A stretch of 64,000 nucleotides of DNA from Neomicrococcus aestuarii (GTDB taxonomy: Bacteria; Actinomycetota; Actinomycetes; Actinomycetales; Micrococcaceae), in assembly GCF_014201135.1 (NCBI RefSeq), contig NZ_JACHDR010000001.1, forward strand, positions 744,001-808,000. Reading direction: 5' to 3'. A model generated the notes under the pieces. It saw only the letters and a list, made by a program, of their open reading frames with translations. It was not told where the DNA came from and did no database searches. Below are positions 51,504-60,801 of the stretch, piece after piece. How positions within the stretch are numbered: the first letter of the stretch is position 1; each line of letters opens with the position of its first letter. The translations under genes were made by a program, and so were the position numbers.

Positions 51504-52118
51504 CTAAGCTTCCCCTCGTATGATCTTGATGAACAATTCGTGAACGCGGCGCTCCCCCGAAACTTCAGGATGGAAGCTCGTCGCGAGCAGATTCCGCGAA
51601 CGGACTGCGACAATTCTAGTAGCATCCAGCGCGGGCACCGGGACGCTAGCGAGGATTTCTACGTTCTCTCCCACACGTTCCACCCATGGCGCACGGATAA
51701 AGACTGCCTTGAGGGGTTCGCTGAGTCCCTTGAAGTCAATGTCTTCTTCAAATGAATCCACTTGGCGTCCAAAGGCATTTCGGCGCACGGACATATCGAT
51801 TCCGCCGAACGTCTGTTGCGGGTTTCCCTTGAGATCGTGGGCGGGATCCACAATGTGATCGGCCAGCATGATCAATCCGGCGCAAGAGCCGTAAACGGGA
51901 AGACCGTCTGCGATCGCGTCTTTGATGGGCTGCGCAATGTCGAAGGAACGGGCTAACTTGTCGATCGCGGTGGATTCTCCGCCGGGGATGATCAGTCCGT
52001 CGAGTCCGGTGAGTTCCCGCGCGCGCCGCACCGGCACGCTGGATTGTCCTAAATCGTCAATCGCGCGAAGGTGTTCGCGAAAATCGCCCTGCAGGGCAAG
52101 TACTCCAATGGTGGTCAT
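51504..52118 (-). CDS. pdxT: Glutaminase subunit of pyridoxal 5'-phosphate synthase
   Basis: Releases ammonia for PdxS in vitamin B6 synthesis. The 204-aa protein has [26 protein letters not shown], the nucleophile Cys in [13 protein letters not shown], and TSFHPEVSG with the catalytic His-Glu pair. Its ATG overlaps the capA stop by 4 bp. pdxS is not adjacent but about 4.2 kb away on the same strand, separated by genes on the plus strand. Confidence 0.96.
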   Translation of the reverse strand: MTTIGVLALQGDFREHLRAIDDLGQSSVPVRRARELTGLDGLIIPGGESTAIDKLARSFDIAQPIKDAIADGLPVYGSCAGLIMLADHIVDPAHDLKGNPQQTFGGIDMSVRRNAFGRQVDSFEEDIDFKGLSEPLKAVFIRAPWVERVGENVEILASVPVPALDATRIVAVRSRNLLATSFHPEVSGERRVHELFIKIIRGEA

Positions 52119-53332
52119 GGTGTGTAATTATCCTGCCTTGCACCGTCTTCATCCGCACCGAGCTGATTCACGGTGGTTGTGGTGCGTTCCAAACTTGCTG
52201 AGTCTTCGGACGACGTGGTGCAGATTTCGTCCGTTCCCAGGGCGCACCAGCGGTCGGGTTCGCGTGCCATGATGTGCGCGGTCCAGGCGGGAGCTTCGGT
52301 GTTCCACGTGCCGTCGTCGTCCTTCATAAATCGAAATCGAACCGTAAGTCCTTCGCGGTTCACGGCGAGATCGGTCGCGTGACGGGCCACCGAATTTCCC
52401 AGGCCGTAGACCAACCAGGTGCCGTCATACTTCTCGATGGGAAGCACCGAGTGCGTGTGATGTCCGTAGACGGCGTCGAATTCCCCGGAAGCGGCCAGTG
52501 CTTTGAACGTTTGTTCTTGAGAAGCCGACGGCGTGGAGACGTATTCGGTGCCGTCGTGTGTCCCGGCGAGCACCACATCAGCCCCGGCTTCGCGCGCTGC
52601 TTTGGCTTTCGCAATCATGCGGTCCGTATTGATCATGTCGACCCGCCACGATGCGTCAGCGCGGAGCCCGTTCAGACTGAACGTTCCCACCACAATGGCC
52701 ACTTTGACGCCGTTGGATTCGAGGACGAGCGGCTCCTCCGCCTCACTCGCCGTCCTATAAGAGCCGGTGGTCTCTAGCCCGGCAGCCTCCAAGGTGTCGA
52801 GAGTTCGAACCACGCCCTCGGTCCCCGCGTCGACCGTGTGGTTTGACGCCGTGGAGCACGCGTCGTATCCGGTTTCCTTTAGCGCCTCGGCAATATCGGG
52901 CGGAACCGTGAAACTTGGGTATCCGCGGTACGGTCCGCCTTCGGGCGCGAGCGGCGTTTCCATATTGCACACCCCGATGGCTTCGTCGGGAAGCAAGGGT
53001 TTGAGACCGGCTAGCAAGGGCGCGAAATCGTAGCTACCGTCGGCCTGTTCGGCGTTCTCCCACAGCGGCGGGTGCAGCAGCACATCCCCAGTCAGTACCA
53101 CATCCACGCACTCACCCGCACCGCAATCTGACGCCTCACTTTCGCTGCTGTCAGAACTGACGCTGGCCCCGCCGGAACTGAGGGTTGCGCTGGGAGTGGA
53201 GCTGGCGTCGTCGTAATTTCCTAGAGAGGACGACGGCGCAGCTTGCTCCCCTGCCGAGCATCCAGTGAGCGCGTTGGTGAGGATCAGGAGGGCTGCCGCG
53301 ACGTTGCGGGCTGGGTGAGAGATGTTATTCAC
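52115..53332 (-). CDS. CapA-type metallophosphatase-like lipoprotein
   Basis: Secreted, probably lipid-anchored, 405-aa protein. It has a signal peptide with a lipobox LTGC (Cys25), then a Ser/Asp-rich linker (about 26-62) with two opposed copies of the recurrent word, then the CapA/PgsA domain: VVLTGDVLLHP, ICNMETPLA-like VCNMETPLA, ASNHTVDAG, GTHDGTEY and YGHHTHSVLP, typical of this metallophosphatase-like superfamily. No other capsule or polyglutamate genes are near. The stop overlaps the pdxT start, linking it to the pdxT operon. Confidence 0.86.
   Translation of the reverse strand: MNNISHPARNVAAALLILTNALTGCSAGEQAAPSSSLGNYDDASSTPSATLSSGGASVSSDSSESEASDCGAGECVDVVLTGDVLLHPPLWENAEQADGSYDFAPLLAGLKPLLPDEAIGVCNMETPLAPEGGPYRGYPSFTVPPDIAEALKETGYDACSTASNHTVDAGTEGVVRTLDTLEAAGLETTGSYRTASEAEEPLVLESNGVKVAIVVGTFSLNGLRADASWRVDMINTDRMIAKAKAAREAGADVVLAGTHDGTEYVSTPSASQEQTFKALAASGEFDAVYGHHTHSVLPIEKYDGTWLVYGLGNSVARHATDLAVNREGLTVRFRFMKDDDGTWNTEAPAWTAHIMAREPDRWCALGTDEICTTSSEDSASLERTTTTVNQLGADEDGARQDNYTP
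52308..52322 (-). repeat. Recurrent word, near match GGACGACGACGGCAC
   Basis: Nine of ten core bases match. In capA, read as Asp-Asp-Asp-Gly. Confidence 0.4.
53201..53242. repeat. Opposed pair of recurrent words in capA
   Basis: An exact core on the minus strand (53205-53214) and a one-mismatch copy GGACGACGGCGCAGC on the plus strand (53228-53242) face each other 13 bp apart, forming an imperfect inverted repeat in the lipoprotein linker (Tyr-Asp-Asp-Ala and Ala-Pro-Ser-Ser). Confidence 0.65.
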
Positions 53333-53419
53333 GTTTCGAGCCTATCGGGAGGAACAGATTCGGCACGCGAGCGGCGCCGTTAGTGGCTGGCGTCCGGTGG
53401 GTGTGAAAAGCTGGATGGC

Positions 53420-55462
53420 ATGACCAACGCCTTCTTTGAGCCGCCCAGCAACGAGTACCTCGTTCCTGACTTCGCAGCACTTTCCGCCGCTGACTACGTC
53501 GAAGCCATCAAGGAAGGAATCGCGCGTCACACGCGCGAGATCCAAGAGATCGCGCAGGATCCCACGCCTGCAACCTTTGAGAACACTTTTGTGGCGTTGG
53601 AGCGTTCCGGAGCTTTGTTACGCGAGGCCGAAATGGCGTTCGCGAACGTGTATCCGGCGCATGGAACCCCTGAGATCCAAGCCGCTTACAAGGAAATCAG
53701 CGCGCTCACCACGGCTCATGAGAACGACTCGCTGCAAAATGCCGAGCTATTCCAGCGTTGCTCCGCGGTGGACGCCTCCGCTTTGACGGGCGAGGATGCA
53801 CGGCTGGTCTCTGAGAAGCTTCGTGACTTCGTGCTTGCCGGCGCCCAGCTGGAGCAAGCCGAGAAGGACCGAATTCGTTCCATCAACGACCGTGTTGCAG
53901 AGTTGTCTGCACAGTTCTCCTCGCGAGTGTTGGCCGGCCTGAATCAGCATGCGCTTCTGGTGACGGATGAAGCGGAACTCGACGGCCTTGATGCTTCCCA
54001 GATTTCGGCCGCTCGTGACGCTGCCGCCGAAAAGGGACTTGAGGGATGGCTCATCACGCTGTCCTTGTTCTCCGCGCAGCCGGCGTTGTCTTCGTTGACC
54101 AGCGCTGAGGTTCGTGCGCGATTATTTGAGCGATCCGTGACGCGTGGTCTGCCGAATTCTGGCGGGATTCAGCCAGTGGGCGACCCTGAAATCGAGACCG
54201 AAACTCTGTCCCTCGCTCAAGAAATTGCAACTTTGCGCGCCGAGAAGGCGGGCATTCTGGGGTTTGCGAATTATGCCGAGCTGGCGCTTGCGAAGCAGAC
54301 CGCGCCTTCGGTTGAAGCCGTCGATACGCAGCTGAAGACCCTCGCCAAGGCAGCCTGGAACAACGCTCTGGCCGAGCGTGAAAAGCTCACGGCGATTGCC
54401 GGGGCTCCCGTCACGGCCAGCGACTTCCCGTACTACCTCGAGCAGGTGCGCGCTACCGAGTTCAAGCTGGATACCGCCGCGCTCAAGCCGTACTTCGAAC
54501 TGGACACAGTCCTGACAAAGGGCGTGTTCTACGCCGCGAACAAGCTCTACGGGCTCACCTTCACTCAGCGACACGACATCCCCGTGTACCACCCGGATAT
54601 TCGCGTGTGGGAAGTTTTCAACGAGGACGGCTCAGCACTGGGTCTTTTCTTTGGGGACTACTTTGCCCGCTCCACGAAGACAGGTGGCGCCTGGATGAAC
54701 AGCATCCGTGGCGGCTCACAGTTGGTGGGTGACAAGCCCGTAGTCACCAACACCATGGGCATCCCTCGTCCGCCAGCGGGCCAGCCGGCGCTGCTTACTC
54801 TGGACGAAGTGAACACCATGTTCCACGAGTTCGGTCACGCCCTCCACGGTCTCTTCGCGACCGCCACCTACCCGTCGCTGGCCGGCACCAGCGTTCCCCG
54901 CGACTTCGTGGAATACCCGTCCCAGGTCAACGAGATGTGGTCGCATTGGCCCGAGGTCATCGAGAATTACGCCGCCCACGTGGAAACCGGCGAACGGCTG
55001 CCACAGGAGATTCTGGATCAACTCAAGGCCGCCTCCTTGTGGGGCGAGGGCTTCGCGACCACCGAGTACCTGGGCGCCGCCATTCTGGACTGGGCGTGGC
55101 ATTCACTGGCTCCCGGAGAGACGGTGACGGAACCCGAAGCGTTCGAGGCCGAGGCCCTGCGCGCCGTGGGATTTGATTCGGCGATTATTGCGCCGCGCTA
55201 CCGGACGGGCTACTTCCAACACATCTTTGTGCACCAGTATTCAGCTGGCTACTACTCCTACATTTGGAGCGAAATGTTTGACGCAGACACCGTGGAATGG
55301 TTCACGGAGAACGGCGGACTGAACCGTGCCGCCGGCGATACGTTCCGCAACGTGCTTCTGGCACCCGGAAACGCTTTGGACCCGCTCTCCCTCTTCCGCA
55401 CGCTTCGCGGTCGAGACGTGAACCCTCAGTTCCTTCTAGAGCGTCGGGGGCTTGCCGCGTGA
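53420..55462 (+). CDS. M3-family oligopeptidase (Dcp-like)
   Basis: Zinc metallopeptidase acting on short peptides, probably cytoplasmic since no signal peptide is seen. The 680-aa protein has the catalytic HEFGHALHGL (His469-His473), the following conserved SLAGTSVPRDFVEYPSQVNE (third ligand region), and a Dcp-type C-terminus (LRGRDVNPQFLLERRG). Length fits peptidyl-dipeptidase Dcp. It forms an operon with the GNAT gene, whose start overlaps its stop by 4 bp. Confidence 0.93.
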   Translation: MTNAFFEPPSNEYLVPDFAALSAADYVEAIKEGIARHTREIQEIAQDPTPATFENTFVALERSGALLREAEMAFANVYPAHGTPEIQAAYKEISALTTAHENDSLQNAELFQRCSAVDASALTGEDARLVSEKLRDFVLAGAQLEQAEKDRIRSINDRVAELSAQFSSRVLAGLNQHALLVTDEAELDGLDASQISAARDAAAEKGLEGWLITLSLFSAQPALSSLTSAEVRARLFERSVTRGLPNSGGIQPVGDPEIETETLSLAQEIATLRAEKAGILGFANYAELALAKQTAPSVEAVDTQLKTLAKAAWNNALAEREKLTAIAGAPVTASDFPYYLEQVRATEFKLDTAALKPYFELDTVLTKGVFYAANKLYGLTFTQRHDIPVYHPDIRVWEVFNEDGSALGLFFGDYFARSTKTGGAWMNSIRGGSQLVGDKPVVTNTMGIPRPPAGQPALLTLDEVNTMFHEFGHALHGLFATATYPSLAGTSVPRDFVEYPSQVNEMWSHWPEVIENYAAHVETGERLPQEILDQLKAASLWGEGFATTEYLGAAILDWAWHSLAPGETVTEPEAFEAEALRAVGFDSAIIAPRYRTGYFQHIFVHQYSAGYYSYIWSEMFDADTVEWFTENGGLNRAAGDTFRNVLLAPGNALDPLSLFRTLRGRDVNPQFLLERRGLAA

Positions 55463-56232
55463 CCACCATTCGCGATGCCCAGTCCTCGCTGACCGCTTGG
55501 TACGGCGACCTCGCTGCTGCTACCGGCGGCCGCACCTACACCAGCAGCGGTTGCCAGTGGGTATGGTTGCCTGCCCGCAATCGTTTGCACCTGATGTTCC
55601 CGGATAAGCCGGTGGCCTCAAGCATCAAGCCGGGGCTTGCCGAGGGCGTCCGTCTGGGTGCCCGTGACATTTACGCGTGGGTTAACGCGAGCGTGCGACC
55701 CGGTGTCCTGGAAGATTTCGGGTTCCGCGCGGGACCGCCGCTGATGTGGACACACGGCTTGTTGCGCCCCACTCCTTCGGGAAAGCTCTCTGAGTTCAAC
55801 GTTTCTATCAGCTCCACTGTGCCTGGCGCTCGGGGCGCTGACGTGGATGAGCTTGATGTTGCTAACGGCGCGTGGCCGGTACGGCACGTTCTTGCCGTTG
55901 ATTCTTCGGGTCAGCCGGTGGGTCGCGGTTTCGCTCGGCGCGGGCCGTCGGGGCTGGTGACGCTGCATAATCTTGCGGTTGCTTCGGATGTACGACGACG
56001 CGGCGTGGGTACCGCGATGGTGCGTCGGCTTTTGAGCGAATTTCCGCCTGCAGACGAGAGCGCCGATGGTGCTAGCGAGGGTCAGGAATCCACGAACGGC
56101 TCGGCCGGACTTCAAGTGGTGGCGGCTGGAGGCCCGTTGGCTCAACCCTTCTTGCGGTCGTTGGGACTACAACCGCTGGGTGTGGGTCGCCAGCTTCGGT
56201 TGACGTTGAAGGATGCCGCGCCTAAGTCCTAG
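55459..56232 (+). CDS. GNAT-family N-acetyltransferase
   Basis: Acetyl-CoA-dependent acetyltransferase; acceptor unknown. The GTG at 55459 gives 257 aa. The acetyl-CoA motif A is VASDVRRRGVGTAMVRRLL (near residues 174-192), coded partly by the recurrent DNA word (GTA CGA CGA CGC GGC). The N-terminal ~120 residues lack clear similarity to the GNAT fold. A low-complexity insertion (SADGASEGQESTNGS) lies near 200-215. The start overlaps the peptidase stop (GTGA), which suggests linked expression. Confidence 0.82.
   Translation: MTTIRDAQSSLTAWYGDLAAATGGRTYTSSGCQWVWLPARNRLHLMFPDKPVASSIKPGLAEGVRLGARDIYAWVNASVRPGVLEDFGFRAGPPLMWTHGLLRPTPSGKLSEFNVSISSTVPGARGADVDELDVANGAWPVRHVLAVDSSGQPVGRGFARRGPSGLVTLHNLAVASDVRRRGVGTAMVRRLLSEFPPADESADGASEGQESTNGSAGLQVVAAGGPLAQPFLRSLGLQPLGVGRQLRLTLKDAAPKS
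55990..56004 (+). repeat. Recurrent word, full match GTACGACGACGCGGC
   Basis: Lies in the acetyl-CoA-binding motif of the GNAT gene, read as Val-Arg-Arg-Arg-Gly with two CGA codons. Confidence 0.8.
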
Positions 56233-56281
56233 CTGCTAGGAAAAGCGAGTGTCCTTGCAGGTGGAGGACGAGGCTTAACGA

Positions 56282-56326
56282 GAAGGGCTCTGCACCGGTG
56301 CTGAATGCACTAGCGCAGAGCCCTTC
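56282..56326. terminator. Bidirectional terminator between GNAT and pdxS
   Basis: Arms GAAGGGCTCTGC (56282-56293) and GCAGAGCCCTTC (56315-56326) form a perfect 12-bp stem between two convergent stops. Confidence 0.8.
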
Positions 56327-56342
56327 GTTGTGTCGGTGGTGT

Positions 56343-57254
56343 TTACCAGCCGCGTTCTGCCAAGCGGTGTGGCTGCGGGATTTCGTCAACGTTGATGCCC
56401 ACCATGGCTTCACCGAGACCGCGGGAGATCTGCGCGAGCTGATCTGGGTCATCGAAGAACGTGGTGGCCTTGACGATAGCTGCGGCGCGTTCTGCTGGGT
56501 TGCCGGACTTGAAGATGCCGGAACCAACGAACACACCGTCGGCGCCGAGCTGCATCATCATGGCAGCGTCAGCCGGGGTGGCAATGCCGCCTGCGGTGAA
56601 GAGCACCACGGGAAGCTTGCCGGTGGATGCGATTTCCTTGACGAGTTCGTATGGAGCCTGAATTTCCTTGGCGGCGACGTACAGTTCGTCATCAGCCATG
56701 GACTTGAGGCGGTTGATCTCGGCACGGATCTGACGCATGTGGGTGGTGGCGTTGGAAACGTCGCCGGTTCCTGCCTCACCCTTCGAGCGGATCATTGCTG
56801 CGCCTTCGTTGATACGGCGAAGGGCTTCACCCAAGTTGGTTGCACCGCACACGAAAGGAACGGTGAACTTCCACTTGTCGATGTGGTTGGTGTAATCGGC
56901 TGGGGTCAAAACTTCGGACTCATCGATGTAGTCAACACCCAAGGACTGAAGGATCTGCGCCTCAACGAAGTGACCAATACGGGCCTTCGCCATCACAGGG
57001 ATGGAAACGGCTTCGATGATGCCGTCGATCATGTCTGGGTCAGACATGCGGGATACGCCACCCTGAGCGCGGATATCAGCCGGGACGCGCTCAAGAGCCA
57101 TAACAGCGACAGCGCCAGCATCTTCAGCGATGCGAGCCTGCTCTGGGGTGACAACGTCCATGATGACGCCGCCCTTGAGCATTTCTGCCATTCCGCGCTT
57201 GACGCGCGAGCTGCCGGTCACGCCCGTTGAAGCGTTGGATTCATTTGCGGACAC
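56343..57254 (-). CDS. pdxS: Pyridoxal 5'-phosphate synthase, synthase subunit
   Basis: Condenses ribose 5-phosphate, glyceraldehyde 3-phosphate and ammonia from PdxT to PLP. The 303-aa TIM barrel has [23 protein letters not shown], the [19 protein letters not shown] segment, [13 protein letters not shown] with active-site Lys, and [21 protein letters not shown]. The GTG start is preceded by AAAGGA with 6 bp spacing. Confidence 0.97.
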   Translation of the reverse strand: MSANESNASTGVTGSSRVKRGMAEMLKGGVIMDVVTPEQARIAEDAGAVAVMALERVPADIRAQGGVSRMSDPDMIDGIIEAVSIPVMAKARIGHFVEAQILQSLGVDYIDESEVLTPADYTNHIDKWKFTVPFVCGATNLGEALRRINEGAAMIRSKGEAGTGDVSNATTHMRQIRAEINRLKSMADDELYVAAKEIQAPYELVKEIASTGKLPVVLFTAGGIATPADAAMMMQLGADGVFVGSGIFKSGNPAERAAAIVKATTFFDDPDQLAQISRGLGEAMVGINVDEIPQPHRLAERGW

Positions 57255-57298
57255 GAGTGGTCCTTTCAGACATTCGAGGGGTTCTAATTACTACCGAC

Positions 57299-57916
57299 TC
57301 ATAGTAGAGCCTGTGTACGTACTTTCCAGACTCGCTGGAGCACCGTGACAACACTAGCAAGAGCCAGCAAGATCAACACGAAACATAACACCCATTCGTT
57401 AAGTCCCAAGCCGGTCAGCCCCGTGAACACGAGCGTGAGCACTAGCCGTTCTGCACGTTCAGCGATACCGGTGTTGGCGTCAAAGCCCAACGCTTCAGCC
57501 TTAGCCCGCGCGTAGGAGACCAGTGAACCGCTCACCAAGCAGGCGAGAGCGGCGATGCCGATGGCCACGTTGTTGCCGCCCGTGAAGAACCAAATGGCTA
57601 CGCCGGTGAAGATCGCGCCATCACCCAGCCGGTCCATGGTGGAGTCCAGGAAGCTCCCCCACCGTCCGTCGTTCGTGGACTTGTGCTCTGGCAAGCGGGC
57701 CATGATGCCGTCCACCACATCAGAAAAGATGAAGGCGGTGATGACGATGGTTCCCCAAAACAGTTGACCCATCGGGAACAAGATCAAAGCGCCGAGCACG
57801 GATCCGAAGGTTCCCACCACCGTGACGGTGTCCGGGGTGACGCCGCGTTTGATAAGAAATCGGGCCAGTGGGGTGAACAGCTTGGTGAAGAACTCGCGAG
57901 CGTGGCGATTCAGCAT
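57299..57916 (-). CDS. pgsA: CDP-alcohol phosphatidyltransferase, likely phosphatidylinositol phosphate synthase
   Basis: Membrane enzyme joining CDP-diacylglycerol to an inositol phosphate. The 205-aa protein has several transmembrane helices and the family motif D-V-V-D-G-I-M-A-R ... G-S-F-L-D-S-T-M-D (near residues 66-94). It lies right after the HIT gene and thrS, the place of Rv2612c. The ATG at 57916 gives MLNRHAREFFTKLFTP, the usual family start; a GTG at 57931 is possible. No acyltransferase or mannosyltransferase of the phosphatidylinositol mannoside pathway follows. Confidence 0.87.
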   Translation of the reverse strand: MLNRHAREFFTKLFTPLARFLIKRGVTPDTVTVVGTFGSVLGALILFPMGQLFWGTIVITAFIFSDVVDGIMARLPEHKSTNDGRWGSFLDSTMDRLGDGAIFTGVAIWFFTGGNNVAIGIAALACLVSGSLVSYARAKAEALGFDANTGIAERAERLVLTLVFTGLTGLGLNEWVLCFVLILLALASVVTVLQRVWKVRTQALL

Positions 57917-57921
57917 GAGTC

Positions 57922-58473
57922 TTAGTCCCACGCCTCAGCAATTTGTTGACGCACTTCGCCCAACGTGGCCGGAATGGCCTTGGTTTTGGCGATGATCGGG
58001 AAAAAGTTAGCGTCCCCGTTCCAGCGCGGCACCACATGCTGGTGCAGGTGAGCGGCGATGCCCGCACCACCGGAGGCGCCCTGGTTCATTCCCAAGTTGA
58101 AGCCGTGAGGATGGGATACCGAACGGATCACCGTCATGGCCTTCTGGGTGATCTGGGCGATCTCCACGGTCTCTTCAGGCGTGAGGTCCGTATAGTCCGC
58201 CACGTGGCGGTACGGGCACACCAAAAGGTGACCGGGGTTGTACGGGAAGAGGTTTAGGAGCGCGTACGCGTGTTCACCGCGGTAAACAATGAGACCTTCT
58301 TCGTCGGTGCGGCCAGGGGCTGCGCAGAACGGGCAATCGTCCTCACCCTTGACCTGGTCCTGACCGCCCTTGATGTAGGCCATGCGGTAGGGAGTCCAGA
58401 GACGACCGAACGAGTCAGGCACCCCGGCAGATTCGAAATCGTCCGTTGCTTCTTGATCCTGTGCACTCGTCAC
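57922..58473 (-). CDS. HIT-family nucleotide hydrolase/transferase
   Basis: Histidine-triad protein, 183 aa, related to Ap4A phosphorylase-like HIT proteins (Rv2613c in M. tuberculosis, which splits Ap4A). The triad HLHQHVVPRW lies near residues 146-155. A CPFC pair near residue 47 may bind Zn. The GTG at 58473 follows AAGGA by 7 bp. It lies between thrS and pgsA. Confidence 0.9.
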   Translation of the reverse strand: MTSAQDQEATDDFESAGVPDSFGRLWTPYRMAYIKGGQDQVKGEDDCPFCAAPGRTDEEGLIVYRGEHAYALLNLFPYNPGHLLVCPYRHVADYTDLTPEETVEIAQITQKAMTVIRSVSHPHGFNLGMNQGASGGAGIAAHLHQHVVPRWNGDANFFPIIAKTKAIPATLGEVRQQIAEAWD

Positions 58474-58539
58474 GTGTTCATCCTTCCTGAACTCCCCACC
58501 CACATTGCTACTGATGATCAGCTTCCGCTAATGAGTCGC

Positions 58540-60666
58540 TTAGGACTCGACCGCAGCCGAGCTCGCTACCGCATCCGCGGTTGCTGCCTCAGCCAAGTCT
58601 CCGGAAGATGCTGGCGTAACCGCAGCGGCGTCGTCGTCCTCCGAAGTGCGAGCCGGACCGTCCTGCAAGGAACGGGACTGGACCGCAGCAACGATGCGCT
58701 CGATCGCTTCCTCAACGGGCACGCCATTGTCCTGGCTGCCGTCGCGGTAACGGAAGGACACGGCGTTCGCTTCGGCATCGTCGCCACCGGCGATGAGCAC
58801 GAACGGGATCTTGTCCTTGGACGCGTTGCGGATCTTCTTCGGGAAACGATCCGTGGAGTAATCGCCCTCAACGCGGATGCCGCGCTTCTTGAGCTCATCC
58901 AAGATGCCCTGCATGTAATCGTTGAACGCTTCCGCCACCGGAATGCCTACCACCTGAACCGGAGCCAACCATGCTGGGAAAGCGCCCGCGTAGTGCTCGG
59001 TCAAAACGCCCATGAAGCGCTCCACGGAACCGAACAGTGCACGGTGAATCATGACCGGACGCTGACGGGTTCCGTCTGCAGCCTGGTACTCGAGGTTGAA
59101 GCGCTCCGGCAAGTTGAAGTCCAACTGAATGGTGGACATCTGCCAAGTACGACCAATGGCGTCGCGCGCCTGCACGGAGATCTTCGGTCCGTAGAACGCG
59201 GCTCCACCTGGATCCGGAACCAGCTCAAGTCCGGACGCTTCCGCAACCTCTGCAAGGGTGCGGGTCGCCTCTTCCCAGATCTCGTCTCCACCCACGTACT
59301 TCTCAGGGTCCTTCGTGGAGAGCTCCAAGTAGAAGTCATCCAGTCCGTAATCCTTGAGCAGGCCGAGGACGAAGTTGAGGGTCGAGGTGAGCTCGTCCTT
59401 CATCTGGTCCTTGGTGCAGTAGATGTGGGCGTCGTCCTGTGTCATGCCGCGCACGCGCGTCAGACCGTGGACCACGCCGGACTTCTCATAGCGGTAGACG
59501 CTACCGAATTCGAACAAGCGCAGTGGAAGCTCGCGGTAGGAGCGGCCGCGGGAGTCGAAGATGAGGTTGTGCATGGGGCAGTTCATGGGCTTCAGGTAGT
59601 AATCCTGACCCGGCTTGCGCACCGTGCCGTCTTCGTTGAGTTCCTCGTCCACGTGCATGGCCGGGAACATTCCGTCCTTGTACCAGTCCAAGTGTCCGGA
59701 GATCTCGTACAGGTGGCCCTTGGTGATGTGAGGCGTGTACACGAACTCGTAGCCAGCCTCAGTGTGGCGCTGGCGCGAGTAGTCCTCCATGGACTTACGG
59801 ATGATGCCGCCCTTGGGGTGGAACACCGGCAGACCGGAGCCCAACTCATCAGGGAAGGAGAACAGGTCCAGCTCGGCGCCGAGTTTGCGGTGGTCGCGAC
59901 GCTCAGCCTCGGCAAGACGCTCTTGGTAGGCTTTGAGGTCTTCCTTGGTGGGCCAGGCCGTGCCGTAAATGCGCTGCAGCTGCTTGTTCTTCTCGCTGCC
60001 CAGCCAGTAGGCGGCAGCCGAACGCGTGAGCGCGAAAGCGTTGGAGATGATCTTGGTGTTTTGCAGGTGTGGGCCGCGGCAGAGATCGCACCAGACGGCG
60101 TCGCCGGACTTGCGGTCCACGTTGTCGTAAATGGTGATGTCGCCAGCGCCAACTTCAACGCTCACGCCTTCACCGGCGGTGTCCGCTTCGTTGGACTTGT
60201 TGAGTAGCTCCAGCTTGTAGGGCTCGTTGGCCATCTCTTCGCGAGCTTGCTCTTCCGTGACCACGCGGCGGCGGAACTGCTGGTTCTGGTTGACGATCTT
60301 GAGCATCATCTTCTCGAGGGTCTTCAGATCCTCGGGCGTGAATGGCTCGGCAACGTCGAAGTCGAAGTAGAAGCCGTCCTTGATGTACGGGCCGATGCCC
60401 AGCTTGGCATCCGGGCGCAACTGCTGCACGGCTTGCGCCATGACGTGCGCGGTGGAGTGGCGCAGTACATTGAGGCCGTCTTCGGAATCAATGGTCACGG
60501 ATTCAACGGTTGTGCCTGCTACGAGTTCACGGCTGAGATCTTGAAGGGTACCGTCGACTCGCATCACCACCACCTCTCGCTGTTCAAAAAACAGTTGTGC
60601 TCCGGTGGTGCCGGCGTCGACTTGTTGCTCTTGCCCGTCGACGACGATCGAGATTTGCTCAGACAC
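58540..60666 (-). CDS. thrS: Threonyl-tRNA synthetase
   Basis: Class II synthetase with N-terminal TGS and editing domains ([14 protein letters not shown] near residue 70), catalytic Zn ligands near [12 protein letters not shown], and an anticodon domain. The usual length is ~640-690 aa; at 708 aa it has an extra tail of ~45 residues, acidic and Ala/Ser-rich, that holds a copy of the recurrent DNA word (Glu-Asp-Asp-Asp-Ala-Ala). The HIT gene follows after 66 bp. Confidence 0.96.
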   Translation of the reverse strand: MSEQISIVVDGQEQQVDAGTTGAQLFFEQREVVVMRVDGTLQDLSRELVAGTTVESVTIDSEDGLNVLRHSTAHVMAQAVQQLRPDAKLGIGPYIKDGFYFDFDVAEPFTPEDLKTLEKMMLKIVNQNQQFRRRVVTEEQAREEMANEPYKLELLNKSNEADTAGEGVSVEVGAGDITIYDNVDRKSGDAVWCDLCRGPHLQNTKIISNAFALTRSAAAYWLGSEKNKQLQRIYGTAWPTKEDLKAYQERLAEAERRDHRKLGAELDLFSFPDELGSGLPVFHPKGGIIRKSMEDYSRQRHTEAGYEFVYTPHITKGHLYEISGHLDWYKDGMFPAMHVDEELNEDGTVRKPGQDYYLKPMNCPMHNLIFDSRGRSYRELPLRLFEFGSVYRYEKSGVVHGLTRVRGMTQDDAHIYCTKDQMKDELTSTLNFVLGLLKDYGLDDFYLELSTKDPEKYVGGDEIWEEATRTLAEVAEASGLELVPDPGGAAFYGPKISVQARDAIGRTWQMSTIQLDFNLPERFNLEYQAADGTRQRPVMIHRALFGSVERFMGVLTEHYAGAFPAWLAPVQVVGIPVAEAFNDYMQGILDELKKRGIRVEGDYSTDRFPKKIRNASKDKIPFVLIAGGDDAEANAVSFRYRDGSQDNGVPVEEAIERIVAAVQSRSLQDGPARTSEDDDAAAVTPASSGDLAEAATADAVASSAAVES
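58625..58639 (-). repeat. Recurrent word, full match GGACGACGACGCCGC
   Basis: In the nonconserved tail of ThrRS, read as Asp-Asp-Asp-Ala-Ala. Confidence 0.75.
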
Positions 60667-60732
60667 GTATTCCTCTTTTCGTGATCGGCTTCATAGCTTG
60701 TGACGTACCTTGATCACAGCCAGCCGCTCACG

Positions 60733-60738
60733 ATTCTA
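60733..60738 (-). promoter_or_regulatory. Possible -10 box of thrS
   Basis: TAGAAT in the context CCCGTAGAATCGTGAGC, matching the hisS upstream region at most bases. It would give a leader of about 60 nt. No -35 box is clear. Confidence 0.4.
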
Positions 60739-60801
60739 CGGGAAATCGAGGCGGTGGCGGTGCACTGTGGGTGCTCGTGGCGGTGTGGGTGAAATGGGTT
60801 G

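Noticed and set aside
58270-60207. A 645-residue plus-strand open frame
   Set aside because: Antisense to thrS and the HIT gene; no recognisable motif.
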